The translations under genes were made by a program, and so were the position numbers. From Streptomyces antibioticus (GTDB lineage Bacteria; Actinomycetota; Actinomycetes; Streptomycetales; Streptomycetaceae): a stretch of DNA of 64,000 nucleotides. Shown here piece after piece: positions 25,849 through 33,920 of the stretch (its first letter is position 1; each line of letters starts with the position of its first letter). Location of the stretch: assembly GCF_001514065.1 (NCBI RefSeq), contig NZ_KQ948428.1, positions 1,305 to 65,304 on the forward strand, written 5' to 3'. The notes beneath the pieces were generated by a model. It was not told where the DNA came from. It saw nothing but the letters and a program-made list of their open reading frames with translations, and made no database searches.

Positions 25849-25856
25849 TCTACAGT
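25848..25856. promoter_or_regulatory. Candidate GntR/FCD site shared with the panE-like promoter
   Basis: GTCTACAGT, followed at once by CTAC, lies about 65 bp upstream of the GntR start. The complement ACTGTAGAC occurs at 28586-28594 before the ketopantoate-reductase-like gene. The match is 11 of 14 positions when flanks are included. The motif looks like the half-sites of FCD regulators (GT-N-AC type). Confidence 0.4.
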
Positions 25857-25883
25857 CTACGGCGCCTACCCGTCATAGGCGCC

Positions 25884-26831
25884 TCACGGGCACCGCACGA
25901 CCTGCCCCGCGTACGACAGGTTCCCGCCGAACCCGAACAGCAGCACCGGGTCCCCGGCGGACAGCGCCCCCTGCTCGACCAGCTTGGAGAAGGCGAGCGG
26001 AATGCTGGCGGCCGACGTGTTGCCCGACTCGGCCACATCGCGGGCCACGACCGCGTTGACGGCGCCGATCTTCTGGGCGAGGGGCTCGATGATCCGCAGA
26101 TTGGCCTGGTGCAGGACGACCCCGGCGAGGTCCTCGGGCGCGAGCCCGGCCTTCTCGCAGGCCTTGCGGGCGATCGGCGGCAGCTGGGTGGTCGCCCACC
26201 GGTACACGCTCTGCCCCTCCTGGGCGAAGCGCGCGGGCTGCCCCTCGATGCGCACCGCGTGCCCCATCTCGGGCACCGACCCCCACAGCACCGGCCCGAT
26301 CCCGGCCTCCTCGCCCGGCGGGCACGCCTCGACGACCGCGGCCCCCGCCCCGTCCCCGACGAGCACACAGGTGGTGCGGTCGGTCCAGTCGGTGACCTCG
26401 GACATCTTGTCGGCGCCGATGACGAGCGCCCGCGTCGCCGCCCCGGCCCTCACGGTGTGGTCGGCGGTGGCGAGCGCGTGCGTGAAGCCCGCGCACACCA
26501 CGTTGACGTCCATCGCGGCCGGCGAGGGGATGCCGAGCCGGGCGGCGACCCGGGCGGCCATGTTCGGGGACCGGTCGACGGCCGTCGACGTGGCCACCAG
26601 GACCAGGTCGATGTCGCCGGGCACGAGCCCGGCCGCGGCGAGCGCCTTGGCGGCGGCGTGCGCGGCCAGCTCGTCGACAGGCTCGTCGGGCCCGGCGATG
26701 TGCCGCGTACGGATGCCCACCCGGCTCCTGATCCACTCGTCACTGGTGTCCACCATGCCCGCCAGGTCCTCGTTGGTGAGTACCTTGGCGGGCTGGTAGT
26801 GGCCGACGGCGGCGATACGCGAGCCGTTCAT
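25884..26831 (-). CDS. Beta-ketoacyl-ACP synthase III (FabH-like)
   Basis: A 315-aa cytosolic condensing enzyme. The catalytic triad is complete: Cys113 in DVNVVCAGFTHAL, His240 in VVLHQANLRI and Asn270 in SGNTSAASIP. The start has IAAVGHYQPAKVLTNEDL and SDEWIRSRVGIRTRHI, and the end has GDPVLLFGFGGNLSYAGQVV. It joins an acyl-CoA starter to malonyl-ACP or acts on a similar acyl transfer. GAGGGGG lies 9 nt before the ATG. It is not in an obvious fatty-acid operon: its neighbours are a GntR regulator and an OFA carrier. It may therefore serve a special pathway; the substrate is unknown. Confidence 0.9.
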   Translation of the reverse strand: MNGSRIAAVGHYQPAKVLTNEDLAGMVDTSDEWIRSRVGIRTRHIAGPDEPVDELAAHAAAKALAAAGLVPGDIDLVLVATSTAVDRSPNMAARVAARLGIPSPAAMDVNVVCAGFTHALATADHTVRAGAATRALVIGADKMSEVTDWTDRTTCVLVGDGAGAAVVEACPPGEEAGIGPVLWGSVPEMGHAVRIEGQPARFAQEGQSVYRWATTQLPPIARKACEKAGLAPEDLAGVVLHQANLRIIEPLAQKIGAVNAVVARDVAESGNTSAASIPLAFSKLVEQGALSAGDPVLLFGFGGNLSYAGQVVRCP

Positions 26832-26982
26832 TGGAGGGTCCCCCTCGTTGAAGCTTGAGTAGCGGGATCCACCAGTCTGGTGAGTGACTCACGGGTACGG
26901 CGTCAGGTAAGGCGACAGGAATCGGGCGCCCGGGTTGTCGGCTTCCGTCAGGCCCTCGGACGCCCGAACACCTACCGAACAG

Positions 26983-27123
26983 TCACCCGGTGAACAGCTG
27001 CGTCGCCTTCTGTACGAGTTCGTAGACCCCGTAGGCGAGCGGCGCCCCCACCCACAGCCAGGCGAAGGCGATCAGGGGCCGCCGGTCAGGCGGACTCTGC
27101 GGACTGCTGTCGTTCTGCGACAT
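26983..27123 (-). CDS. 46-aa small membrane partner of an OFA-family transporter
   Basis: A short gene too small for routine ORF calling. It encodes 46 residues with one hydrophobic segment (PLIAFAWLWVGAPLAYGVYE) and the tail KATQLFTG. Its ATG lies 38 bp inside the 3' end of the OFA carrier gene in another frame, so translation should be coupled. Similar single-span peptides ('MFS transporter small subunit') are annotated beside OFA carriers in other bacteria. A role as accessory subunit is inferred from position only. The high GC at third positions and the AWLWVG motif support that it is real. Confidence 0.75.
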   Translation of the reverse strand: MSQNDSSPQSPPDRRPLIAFAWLWVGAPLAYGVYELVQKATQLFTG

Positions 27124-28423
27124 CGGCGGCCTCCCTCGGTGCGGGGATGTGGTGACGGGCGTTGACGGGCCGGACCAGTTCGTTGGCGACGAACCCGACC
27201 GCCAGCAGCCCGATCATGATGAACAGGGACAGGGTGTAGAGGGAGGAACCGCTCTTGCCGGCCTCCTCCTGCCGGTCGGCGATCCAGTTCACGATCAGCG
27301 GCCCGAGCACACCGGCCGTGGACCAGGCGGTGAGCAGTCGCCCGTGGATGGCGCCGACCTGGTACGTCCCGAAGAGGTCCTTCAGGTAGGCGGGGATCGT
27401 GGCGAAGCCACCGCCGTAGAAGGACAGGATGACCAGCGCGCAGAGCACGAACAGCGGCTTGGACGAGTCGCCGACCAGCGCGATGAGCAGGTACATCAGC
27501 GCGCCCGCGCCCAGATAGAGGCGGTAGACGTTCTTGCGGCCGATCAGGTCCGAGGTGGACGACCAGCCGATCCGGCCCGCCATGTTGGCCGCCGACAGCA
27601 GCGCGACGAAACCGGCCGCGGCGGACGCTGACACCGTTGTCGAACTGTCCTTGAAGAAGTCCGTGATCATCGGAGCGGCCTTCTCCAGGATGCCGATGCC
27701 CGCGGTCACGTTCATGCAGAGCACGACCCACAGACACCAGAACTGCGGGGTGCGTACCGCACTGCGCGCCGAGACCTGCGGCCCGGAGAGGACACTCGGC
27801 GCCCCCTCGACCGGCTTCTCGGTACGCGGCACACGGACGAGCAGCACGCCGAGCGTCATGAAGACGGCGTACGACAGCCCGTGCACGAGGAACGCGAGCG
27901 CGATCCCGGAGCTGTCGGAGCCGAACGACTCCAGCATCTGCGCCGACCAGGGCGAGGCGATCAGCGCGCCGCCGCCGAAGCCCATGATGGCGATGCCGGT
28001 GGCCATGCCGGGCCGGTCCGGGAACCACTTGATCAGGGTGGAGACGGGCGAGATGTAGCCGATGCCGAGGCCTATGCCGCCGACGAAGCCGTAGCCGAGG
28101 ACGATCAGCCAGTACTGCTCGGTGGCCGCGCCCAGTGCGGAGATCAGGAAGCCGGAGGAGAAGCAGATCAATGCGACGGTCATCGCCCAGCGCGGACCGT
28201 TGCGCTCCACCAGCGTGCCGCCGAAGGCGGCGGACAGGCCGAGCATGACGATGGCGAGCTGGAAGGGCAGGGCGCTCTGGGTGCCGCTCAGACCGAGCGC
28301 GGACTCCAGAGGCGGCTTGAACACGGACCAGGCGTAGGCCTGACCGATGGAGAGGTGGACCGAGAGGGCGGCGGGGGGAACGAGCCAGCGGCTCCAGCCG
28401 GCCGGTGCGATGGGGGGACTCAT
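27086..28423 (-). CDS. OFA-family MFS transporter (oxalate/formate antiporter-like), third copy
   Basis: A 445-aa inner-membrane MFS carrier with 12 hydrophobic segments. OFA features: LSIGQAYAWSVFKPPLESAL in the first segment, GPRWAMTVALIC, GIGLGIGYISPVSTLIKWFPDRPGMATGIA and GRIGWSSTSDLIGRKNVYRLY. It is only distantly similar to the two tandem copies at the left end and is closer to the classical OxlT-type layout. The following small-subunit gene and the nearby fdhD gene suggest a monocarboxylate such as formate or oxalate. The start ATG has only a weak ribosome site. Confidence 0.85.
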   Translation of the reverse strand: MSPPIAPAGWSRWLVPPAALSVHLSIGQAYAWSVFKPPLESALGLSGTQSALPFQLAIVMLGLSAAFGGTLVERNGPRWAMTVALICFSSGFLISALGAATEQYWLIVLGYGFVGGIGLGIGYISPVSTLIKWFPDRPGMATGIAIMGFGGGALIASPWSAQMLESFGSDSSGIALAFLVHGLSYAVFMTLGVLLVRVPRTEKPVEGAPSVLSGPQVSARSAVRTPQFWCLWVVLCMNVTAGIGILEKAAPMITDFFKDSSTTVSASAAAGFVALLSAANMAGRIGWSSTSDLIGRKNVYRLYLGAGALMYLLIALVGDSSKPLFVLCALVILSFYGGGFATIPAYLKDLFGTYQVGAIHGRLLTAWSTAGVLGPLIVNWIADRQEEAGKSGSSLYTLSLFIMIGLLAVGFVANELVRPVNARHHIPAPREAADVAERQQSAESA

Positions 28424-28582
28424 GATCCCGGACAGTAGGGAGCCGCACGGGAGTTGAGAAGGCGGCGCGTCGACCGTATGCGATGAGCGGTATGCGGGGC
28501 GCGCCGAACGGTCGGCGCATCCGGTTTCCGGCCGCGGTCGGCAGCGGTCGACTGCCGCGCGAACCCTTGCCGCCCCGAGTTA

Positions 28583-28611
28583 CATACTGTAGACAATATG
28601 TCGTCGACATA
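28583..28611. promoter_or_regulatory. Two adjacent palindromes in the OFA/panE-like divergent promoter
   Basis: CATACTGTAGACAATATG (28583-28600) is an imperfect palindrome, and TATGTCGTCGACATA (28597-28611) is a perfect one with a single centre base; they overlap by 4 bp. They lie 49-77 bp before the panE-like ATG. Both look like FCD-type GntR operators. The first shares GTCTACAGT (as its complement) with the promoter of the GntR gene at 25.8 kb. Confidence 0.55.
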
Positions 28612-28659
28612 CTTCGACGGTTCCGCGGTACACCCTCGACCGAACGGAGCTTCCTCAGC

Positions 28660-29631
28660 ATGAAAGTCGCAGTCCTCGGCGCCGGAGCCATCGGCGCATA
28701 CGTGGGCGCCGCCCTGCACCGCGCGGGCGCCGACGTCCACCTGATAGCCCGTGGACCGCACCTCGCGGCCATGAGGCAACACGGCGTCCAAGTCCTCTCT
28801 CCTCGCGGTGACTTCACCGCGAAGGCCCACGCCACCGACGATCCGGCCGACATCGGTCCGGTCGACTACGTCTTCCTGGGGCTGAAGGCCACCTCGTACG
28901 CGGCGTGCGGGCCGCTCATCGAGCCCCTTCTCCACGACACCACCGCTGTGATCGCCGCCCAGAACGGCATCCCCTGGTGGTACTTCCACCAGCACGGCGG
29001 ACCCCACGACGGCCGCCGGCTGGAGAGCGTCGATCCCGACGGGGCGGTCAGTGCGGTGCTCGCCCCGGAGCGGGCCATCGGATGCGTGGTCTACGCGGCC
29101 ACCGAGCTCGAAGCCCCGGGAGTGGTGCGGCACTTGGAGGGCACCCGCTTCTCCATCGGCGAACCCGACCGCAGCCTCTCCCCCCGGTGCAAGGACTTCA
29201 GCGAGGCCATGCAGGCCGGCCGGCTGAAATGCCCCGTCGAAACCGACCTCCGCAACGACATCTGGCTCAAGCTCCTGGGCAACATCTCCTTCAACCCCAT
29301 CAGCGCCCTCGCCCGCGCCACCATGCGGCAGATGTGCCACCACCACGGCACCCGCCACGTCATCGAAAAGATGATGGAGGAAACACTGGCCGTGGCCGCC
29401 GCCCTCGACTGCCACCCCGACATCACCATCGAACGCCGCCTCGCCGGCGCCGAAAAGGTCGGCGACCACCGCACCAGCACCCTCCAGGACCTCGAAGCCG
29501 GCAAACCCCTCGAACTCGACGTCCTGCTCACCGCCGTCCTAGAACTCGCCACCCTCACCCACACCCCCACCCCCACCCTCACCACCGTCCACGCCCTCAG
29601 CGACCTCCTCGCCCACCAGACCGCCGCATGA
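28660..29631 (+). CDS. Ketopantoate reductase (PanE/ApbA)-like oxidoreductase
   Basis: A 323-aa protein with a Rossmann start KVAVLGAGAIGAYVGAALHRAG, followed by HLIARGPHLAAMRQHGV. The middle carries the family Lys in FLGLKATSYAA and the substrate-side AAQNGIPWWYF. The C-terminal helical domain has DLRNDIWLKLLGNISFNPISALA and a closing LDVLLTAVLELA. The family reduces 2-ketopantoate or other 2-keto acids with NADPH. With an OFA carrier and a GntR regulator nearby, a different 2-keto acid is possible. The ATG at 28660 follows CGGAG; an upstream in-frame ATG lacks a site and crosses the operator region. The last 60 codons are unusually rich in C at third positions. Confidence 0.85.
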   Translation: MKVAVLGAGAIGAYVGAALHRAGADVHLIARGPHLAAMRQHGVQVLSPRGDFTAKAHATDDPADIGPVDYVFLGLKATSYAACGPLIEPLLHDTTAVIAAQNGIPWWYFHQHGGPHDGRRLESVDPDGAVSAVLAPERAIGCVVYAATELEAPGVVRHLEGTRFSIGEPDRSLSPRCKDFSEAMQAGRLKCPVETDLRNDIWLKLLGNISFNPISALARATMRQMCHHHGTRHVIEKMMEETLAVAAALDCHPDITIERRLAGAEKVGDHRTSTLQDLEAGKPLELDVLLTAVLELATLTHTPTPTLTTVHALSDLLAHQTAA

Positions 29632-29736
29632 GCCGACACCGACCGGGCACATTCCCGGCCGCCCGTGCAGGACAATGAGATCGTGAACGCCATTTCCCCG
29701 CACGACCAGTACATACAGAACCGGGACTGATCAGCC

Positions 29737-30585
29737 ATGGGACGAGTCACGGAACGACGCAAGGTGATCCGCATCCGCGACGGGGCGGTCTCCACCCGGC
29801 CCGACACGCTCGTCGCCGAGGAGCCACTGGAGATCCGGCTCAACGGCAAACCGCTCGCGATCACCATGCGCACCCCGGGCGACGACTTCGCGCTGGCCGC
29901 GGGGTTCCTCGTCAGCGAGGGGGTCCTGGCCGAGCAGGGCGACCTCCAGAACATCGTGTACTGCGCGGGCGCCACGGTCGACGGCTCCAACACCTACAAC
30001 GTGGTCGACGTGCGGACCGCGCCGGGCGTCAAGATCCCGGACATCACCCTCGAACGGAACGTGTACACCACCTCGTCCTGCGGGCTGTGCGGCAAGGCGA
30101 GCCTGGACGCGGTGCGGACCACGGCGCGCTGGCCCATCTCCGACACTCCCCCGGTCCGGGTCGACCCCGAACTGCTCGCGAGCCTCCCCGACCGGTTGCG
30201 CGCGGCACAGCGGGTGTTCGACCGGACCGGGGGTCTGCACGCCGCCGCGCTGTTCAGCGGGGAGGGGGAACTGCTGGACATCCGGGAGGACGTCGGGCGG
30301 CACAACGCGGTCGACAAGCTGGTGGGGCGGGCGTTGCAGAGCGGCGGCCTGCCGTTGTCGCAGGCGATCCTGCTGGTGTCCGGGCGGGCCTCCTTCGAGC
30401 TGGCGCAGAAGGCCGTGATGGCGGGCATCCCGGTGCTGGCGGCGGTCTCGGCCCCGTCCTCGCTGGCCGTGGACCTGGCCGCGGAGACGGGGCTGACGCT
30501 GGTGGGGTTCCTGCGGGGCCGGTCCATGAACGTGTACGCGGGCGAGGAGCGCATCGCGCTCCAGGCCGCGCCGGCCCAGGGGTGA
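29737..30585 (+). CDS. fdhD: FdhD, formate dehydrogenase accessory sulfurtransferase
   Basis: A 282-aa cytosolic protein. The key motif [13 protein letters not shown] gives Cys115 and Cys118, which carry sulfur from a cysteine desulfurase to the Mo/W-bisMGD cofactor of formate dehydrogenases. Other family regions are [51 protein letters not shown] and [19 protein letters not shown]. No formate dehydrogenase gene is in the window, so its client lies elsewhere. Its neighbours (OFA carrier) fit formate or oxalate metabolism. The ATG has a poor ribosome site; the 105-bp leader holds a 15-codon ORF starting GTG at 29683 that ends 6 nt before the ATG. Confidence 0.92.
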   Translation: MGRVTERRKVIRIRDGAVSTRPDTLVAEEPLEIRLNGKPLAITMRTPGDDFALAAGFLVSEGVLAEQGDLQNIVYCAGATVDGSNTYNVVDVRTAPGVKIPDITLERNVYTTSSCGLCGKASLDAVRTTARWPISDTPPVRVDPELLASLPDRLRAAQRVFDRTGGLHAAALFSGEGELLDIREDVGRHNAVDKLVGRALQSGGLPLSQAILLVSGRASFELAQKAVMAGIPVLAAVSAPSSLAVDLAAETGLTLVGFLRGRSMNVYAGEERIALQAAPAQG

Positions 30586-30594
30586 CCGGGGCGT

Positions 30595-31122
30595 TCAGGA
30601 CGCCGTGAAGTGGACCTCCGCCGAGTGCACCACCGTGCCGAGGCGGGGGAAGTCCAGCCGTACCGACGCGTCGTGCTCCGCGGCCGTGAGCGCGGCCATC
30701 GCGTCCTCGACGAAGACCAGGTCGTAGCCGAGGTCCCCGGCGGCCCGGGCCGTGGACTCCACGCCCAGGTTGGTGGCGATGCCGCCGAACACGAGGGTGG
30801 TGACGCCCCGTTCGCGCAGCCGCTCGTCCAGGTCGGTGCCCTGGAAGCCGCCGATGGTGCGCTTCACGACCTCGATGTCGCCGTCCCCGGCCAGGCCGGC
30901 CACCAGCGCGCTGCCGGGCGGCTGTTCGGGGACGCCGGGGCGCTCGACGCGGACGAGGACGACATGGGCGCCCGCCGAGCGGAAGGCGGTCGCCAACTCC
31001 TGGGCCGTGCCGAGGACTTCGGTGCCCTTGCGGGGCTCCAGGGGCAGCGCGACGATCCGGTCCATCAGATCGACGAGGACGAGGGCGCTGCGCGCGGGGT
31101 CGAGCGCGAGGGGTGCGGTCAT
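30595..31122 (-). CDS. Isochorismatase-fold hydrolase lacking the catalytic Cys
   Basis: A 175-aa protein of the cysteine-hydrolase superfamily. Asp18 (ALVLVDLMD) and Lys87 (VVKRTIGGF) of the usual triad are present. At the nucleophile position the sequence reads GGIATNLGVEST, with Gly120 where most relatives have Cys. True isochorismatases of siderophore pathways also lack this Cys, so hydrolysis of a vinyl ether or ester is possible; it is unlikely to be a nicotinamidase. It converges on fdhD with a 9-bp gap and is followed on the same strand by a MarR gene upstream. No substrate can be given. Confidence 0.8.
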   Translation of the reverse strand: MTAPLALDPARSALVLVDLMDRIVALPLEPRKGTEVLGTAQELATAFRSAGAHVVLVRVERPGVPEQPPGSALVAGLAGDGDIEVVKRTIGGFQGTDLDERLRERGVTTLVFGGIATNLGVESTARAAGDLGYDLVFVEDAMAALTAAEHDASVRLDFPRLGTVVHSAEVHFTAS

Positions 31123-31141
31123 GACGGAACGTTATCCGCCG

Positions 31142-31579
31142 TCAGCCCTCCGTACCGGAAATCCGGATCAACAGGCCCATGAAATGGTCGCGTTCGGCCG
31201 GTGACAACGGGGCCAGCAGTTCGTCGTTGGCCTTCCGGGCGGCCTTCTCGCAGCGCTTCAGCAGCCGTGCGCCCGCGTCGGTGAGCGAGACCGCGTTCTT
31301 GCGGCGGTCGCGCGGATCGAGGTCGCGTACGACGAGCCCCTCGGCCTGGAGGTCGTTGAGGACGCCCACCAGGTCCTTGGGGTCGAGTCCGACGCTGCGG
31401 CCGATGTCGGCCTGGGCCACGGGGGCGAGGTCGCGGACGGCGGAGAGCACGACGTGGTGCCACATCTTGATCCCCTCGGCCGCCAGCTCGTCGGCGACCA
31501 GGGCGCGCCCCCGGGCGGCGGCCCGGCCCAGCAACCAGCTGGGGAGGGAGCGGATCTCGGCAAGGGGGGCTTCGGGCAT
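31142..31579 (-). CDS. MarR-family transcriptional regulator
   Basis: A 145-aa winged-helix protein. The DNA-binding core is LAPVAQADIGRSVGLDPKDLVGVLNDLQAEGLVVRDLDPRDRRKNAVSLT, with the beta wing at DPRDRR. The family binds palindromes as dimers and lets go on contact with phenolic ligands. The gene is divergent from a quinone-oxidoreductase-like gene; the shared 107-bp region has a perfect 8-bp inverted repeat. It therefore probably represses that enzyme and itself. The isochorismatase-fold gene lies 19 bp downstream and could be in the same transcript. Confidence 0.9.
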   Translation of the reverse strand: MPEAPLAEIRSLPSWLLGRAAARGRALVADELAAEGIKMWHHVVLSAVRDLAPVAQADIGRSVGLDPKDLVGVLNDLQAEGLVVRDLDPRDRRKNAVSLTDAGARLLKRCEKAARKANDELLAPLSPAERDHFMGLLIRISGTEG

Positions 31580-31612
31580 GGGCGCAGCGTAGCAAGAAAT
31601 TCATGGGGAGCC

Positions 31613-31630
31613 CCAATGAAAATTCATTGG
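31613..31630. promoter_or_regulatory. Candidate MarR operator
   Basis: CCAATGAA and TTCATTGG form a perfect inverted repeat with a 2-nt centre. A second near-palindrome (TTCATGGGG at about 31600, paired with CCCCAATGAA) overlaps it, and a related GGGACTCCCCATGA element lies at about 31660. All are in the MarR/oxidoreductase divergent promoter. The size fits MarR dimers. Confidence 0.65.
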
Positions 31631-31686
31631 ACGTCCCTACGATCCCTCCTCTACCGTTGGGACTCCCCATGATTTCTGGAGGTGCG

Positions 31687-32604
31687 ATGCGCCGCATCCG
31701 GTACGAGTCCACCGGCGGCCCCCTGTTCCTGGAGAAGGTCGCCGTCCCGGAGCCCGGCCCCGCCGAACTCCTGGTCCGCTGCGAGGCGATCGGCGTCACG
31801 CTCCCCGTGGTCCGCAAGGTCACCGAGGCCGCCGAGCCGATACCGCTGGGCGGCGAGATCGCCGGGGAGGTCGTGGCCGTCGGCGCCGAGGTCACCGGCT
31901 TCCGCGTCGGTGACCGGGTGACGGGACTGTGCTTCGGGCACGGCTACGCCGACTACGCGGTGCTGCACGAGGCCATGGCCTCGCCGGTGCCCGACAGTGC
32001 CTCCGCCGTGGACGCCGTCGCGCTCGTGCGCAGCGGACTGGTGGCGTCCGGCGCACTGGAGGCCGCGCGCCCCGCGAAGGGCGAGGCCGCGCTGGTCACC
32101 GCCGCGGCGAGCGGAGTCGGCCACCTGGCCGTGCAGCTGGCCCGGGCGCGGGGCGCGGGCCGGGTGGTGGCGGCCGTGTCGAGCGCGGCCAAGGCGGACT
32201 TCGTACGGTCCCTGGGCGCCGACGAGGTGGTCCGGTACGCCGACGAACGCTGGGGCGAGCCCGTCGACTACGCCCTGGACGCGGTCGGCGGCGACCTGCT
32301 CACCCCGGCCCTCGCCGCGCTCGCGCCCGGCGGCCGGCTCGTCGCGTACAGCTCGGGAGGCGGCACGATCCAGGCGTACGACCTGCTCGTGGGCGCCAAG
32401 TCGGTGATCGGCTTCCAGATGGCGCGGATCGCGCGCGGGGAACCGGAGCTGTACGAGCGGTGGCGGGTGGAGCTGTGGCGGCTGTTCGGGGCAGGGGCAC
32501 TGAGGCCGGCCGTGCACGCGGAGTTCGCGCTCACGGACGCGGCCGCGGCGCACGCCGTGATCGAGTCGCGGAGCAACCTCGGGAAGGTGGTGCTGCGCCC
32601 CTGA
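31687..32604 (+). CDS. Quinone oxidoreductase-like MDR-family dehydrogenase
   Basis: A 305-aa NADPH-dependent medium-chain dehydrogenase/reductase. The GroES-like start (IRYESTGGPLFLEKVAVPEPGPAELLVRCEAIGV) is followed by GGEIAGEVVAVGAEVTGFRVGDRV and the cofactor region LVTAAASGVGHLAVQLARARGAG. The AASGVG signature is that of zeta-crystallin quinone reductases. The zinc-binding Cys/His residues of alcohol dehydrogenases are missing. GGAGGT is 4 nt from the ATG at 31687. It is probably under the divergent MarR regulator and may act in detoxification. Confidence 0.87.
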   Translation: MRRIRYESTGGPLFLEKVAVPEPGPAELLVRCEAIGVTLPVVRKVTEAAEPIPLGGEIAGEVVAVGAEVTGFRVGDRVTGLCFGHGYADYAVLHEAMASPVPDSASAVDAVALVRSGLVASGALEAARPAKGEAALVTAAASGVGHLAVQLARARGAGRVVAAVSSAAKADFVRSLGADEVVRYADERWGEPVDYALDAVGGDLLTPALAALAPGGRLVAYSSGGGTIQAYDLLVGAKSVIGFQMARIARGEPELYERWRVELWRLFGAGALRPAVHAEFALTDAAAAHAVIESRSNLGKVVLRP

Positions 32605-32690
32605 CGATCCGCCCCCGCCGGCGCCCCTGCGGAACCCGGCCCGCCGACGGCCCATGGACCATATGAGCGCCGGCCACTAACGTCCCGTGG

Positions 32691-33920
32691 GTGCCCGACG
32701 ACGTACGAGCACGACAGCGGACGGGAACGGGGCTCGGCCTGGTGCTGGCTCTGGTCCTCGGGGCCGTGCTGCTCACGGCCCTGCCCGAGGACGAGGACCG
32801 GCCGGACGCACGCGGCTGCGTCCCGCGCACCGTCGGATCGTGGTCGGCGGACGAGGGGCTCACCTCCGAGTTCGCCCGGTACGGCGACGACGCGACCCGC
32901 GCCGACGACTGGACCGGCGGCGACGGCACCCACTCGGTGCGGCTGCCGGACGGGCGGGTGCTGTGGCTGTTCTCGGACACCTATCTCGGGCAGGTGTACG
33001 CCCCGCCCAACCCGGTCGGCGAGTCGTACGCGTGGCGGGACACCGCGGCGCCGCTGGTGCGCAACTCGGCGGTGCTGATGCGGGACGGGCATCTGGAGAG
33101 CACGCTCCCGGCGCCGCTGTTCCCCGACCCCGGGCCGAACCAGTGGCGTTGGCCGGTGGCGGCCCGGGTGGAGCCCCGGTCGCCGGGGTCGTCGGAGCGG
33201 GTGCTGCGGGTGGTGCTGTGGGTGCGGACGGCGGCGGCCGCGCCATGGATCTACGGGATGCCCACGGCCACCGAGGTGGCCACGCTGTCGCTGCCCGACC
33301 TGCGGGTGGAGTCGATCGTCAAGGTGCTGGACCAGCAGCTGGTCCCCGATCCGTCCCGGCGGGTGCTGTTCGGTACGACGCTCGTCGAGGAGGACGGGTG
33401 GACGTACGTCTTCGGCGGCGACGACGGCCAGGCGGCCTCCCGGCCGGTGTCGTCGGCGTACGCGGCGCGCGTGCCGGACGGCAGGCTCGGGGAGCCGGGG
33501 GCTTGGCAGTACTGGGACGGCTCCGACTGGCGGGCCGGGGCGAGGCCCGCCGCGGTGCTCGGCGACGAACGCAGACGCACGGGCGTGGGCAGCGCGTTCT
33601 CGGTGGTGCGGGCGGACGGGACGTATGTGCTGTTCACGATGGCGGCGGGGACGGCGGGGCTGACGACCGTCACCTCGTACTGGGCGTGCGCGCCGAACGG
33701 GCCCTGGCACGGGCCGACGAAGCACTTCACGCCCGCGCTGCCGGAGGGGCAGGTGGCGGCCTACAACCCCCAGGTCCATCCCGCCCTGGGCGGCGGCCGG
33801 CTGGTGCTCAGTTACGACGTGAACTGGCTGGATCCGTCCGCCGCGGCGGCACAGCTCAACCGGAACGTGTCCCTGTACCGACCGCGGTTCGTGACGCTGC
33901 GGCTGAAGCCGGTGCCGTGA
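32691..33920 (+). CDS. Membrane-anchored or secreted beta-propeller protein (DUF5005/DUF4185-like)
   Basis: A 409-aa protein with one N-terminal hydrophobic segment (LGLVLALVLGAVLLTAL), probably a signal anchor. The rest looks like a five-bladed propeller of the GH43-like superclass: GTHSVRLPDGRVLWLFSDTYLGQV, RNSAVLMRDG, WIYGMPTATEVATLSLPDL, WTYVFGGDDG and GPWHGPTKHFTPALPEG. FSDTYLG is the recurrent motif of these families. No catalytic residue can be assigned. GTG start. Its last 65 bp overlap the converging transporter gene. A role in carbohydrate binding at the cell surface is only a guess. Confidence 0.65.
   Translation: MPDDVRARQRTGTGLGLVLALVLGAVLLTALPEDEDRPDARGCVPRTVGSWSADEGLTSEFARYGDDATRADDWTGGDGTHSVRLPDGRVLWLFSDTYLGQVYAPPNPVGESYAWRDTAAPLVRNSAVLMRDGHLESTLPAPLFPDPGPNQWRWPVAARVEPRSPGSSERVLRVVLWVRTAAAAPWIYGMPTATEVATLSLPDLRVESIVKVLDQQLVPDPSRRVLFGTTLVEEDGWTYVFGGDDGQAASRPVSSAYAARVPDGRLGEPGAWQYWDGSDWRAGARPAAVLGDERRRTGVGSAFSVVRADGTYVLFTMAAGTAGLTTVTSYWACAPNGPWHGPTKHFTPALPEGQVAAYNPQVHPALGGGRLVLSYDVNWLDPSAAAAQLNRNVSLYRPRFVTLRLKPVP

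Noticed and set aside
26871..26892. Overlapping small palindromes (ACCAG-T-CTGGT, GTGAG-TGA-CTCAC) upstream of the fabH-like gene
   Set aside because: Arms of 5 bp arise often by chance in GC-rich DNA; no second copy found, so not listed as an operator.
28424..28659. A gene in the gap between the third OFA carrier and the panE-like gene
   Set aside because: The region has only in-frame extension of the panE-like ORF and the operator palindromes; codon bias is weak and AT-rich promoter sequence interrupts it.
29683..29730. A 15-codon ORF (GTG start) directly before fdhD
   Set aside because: It ends 6 nt before the fdhD ATG and could couple translation, but it has no ribosome site of its own and is too short to judge; not listed as a gene.
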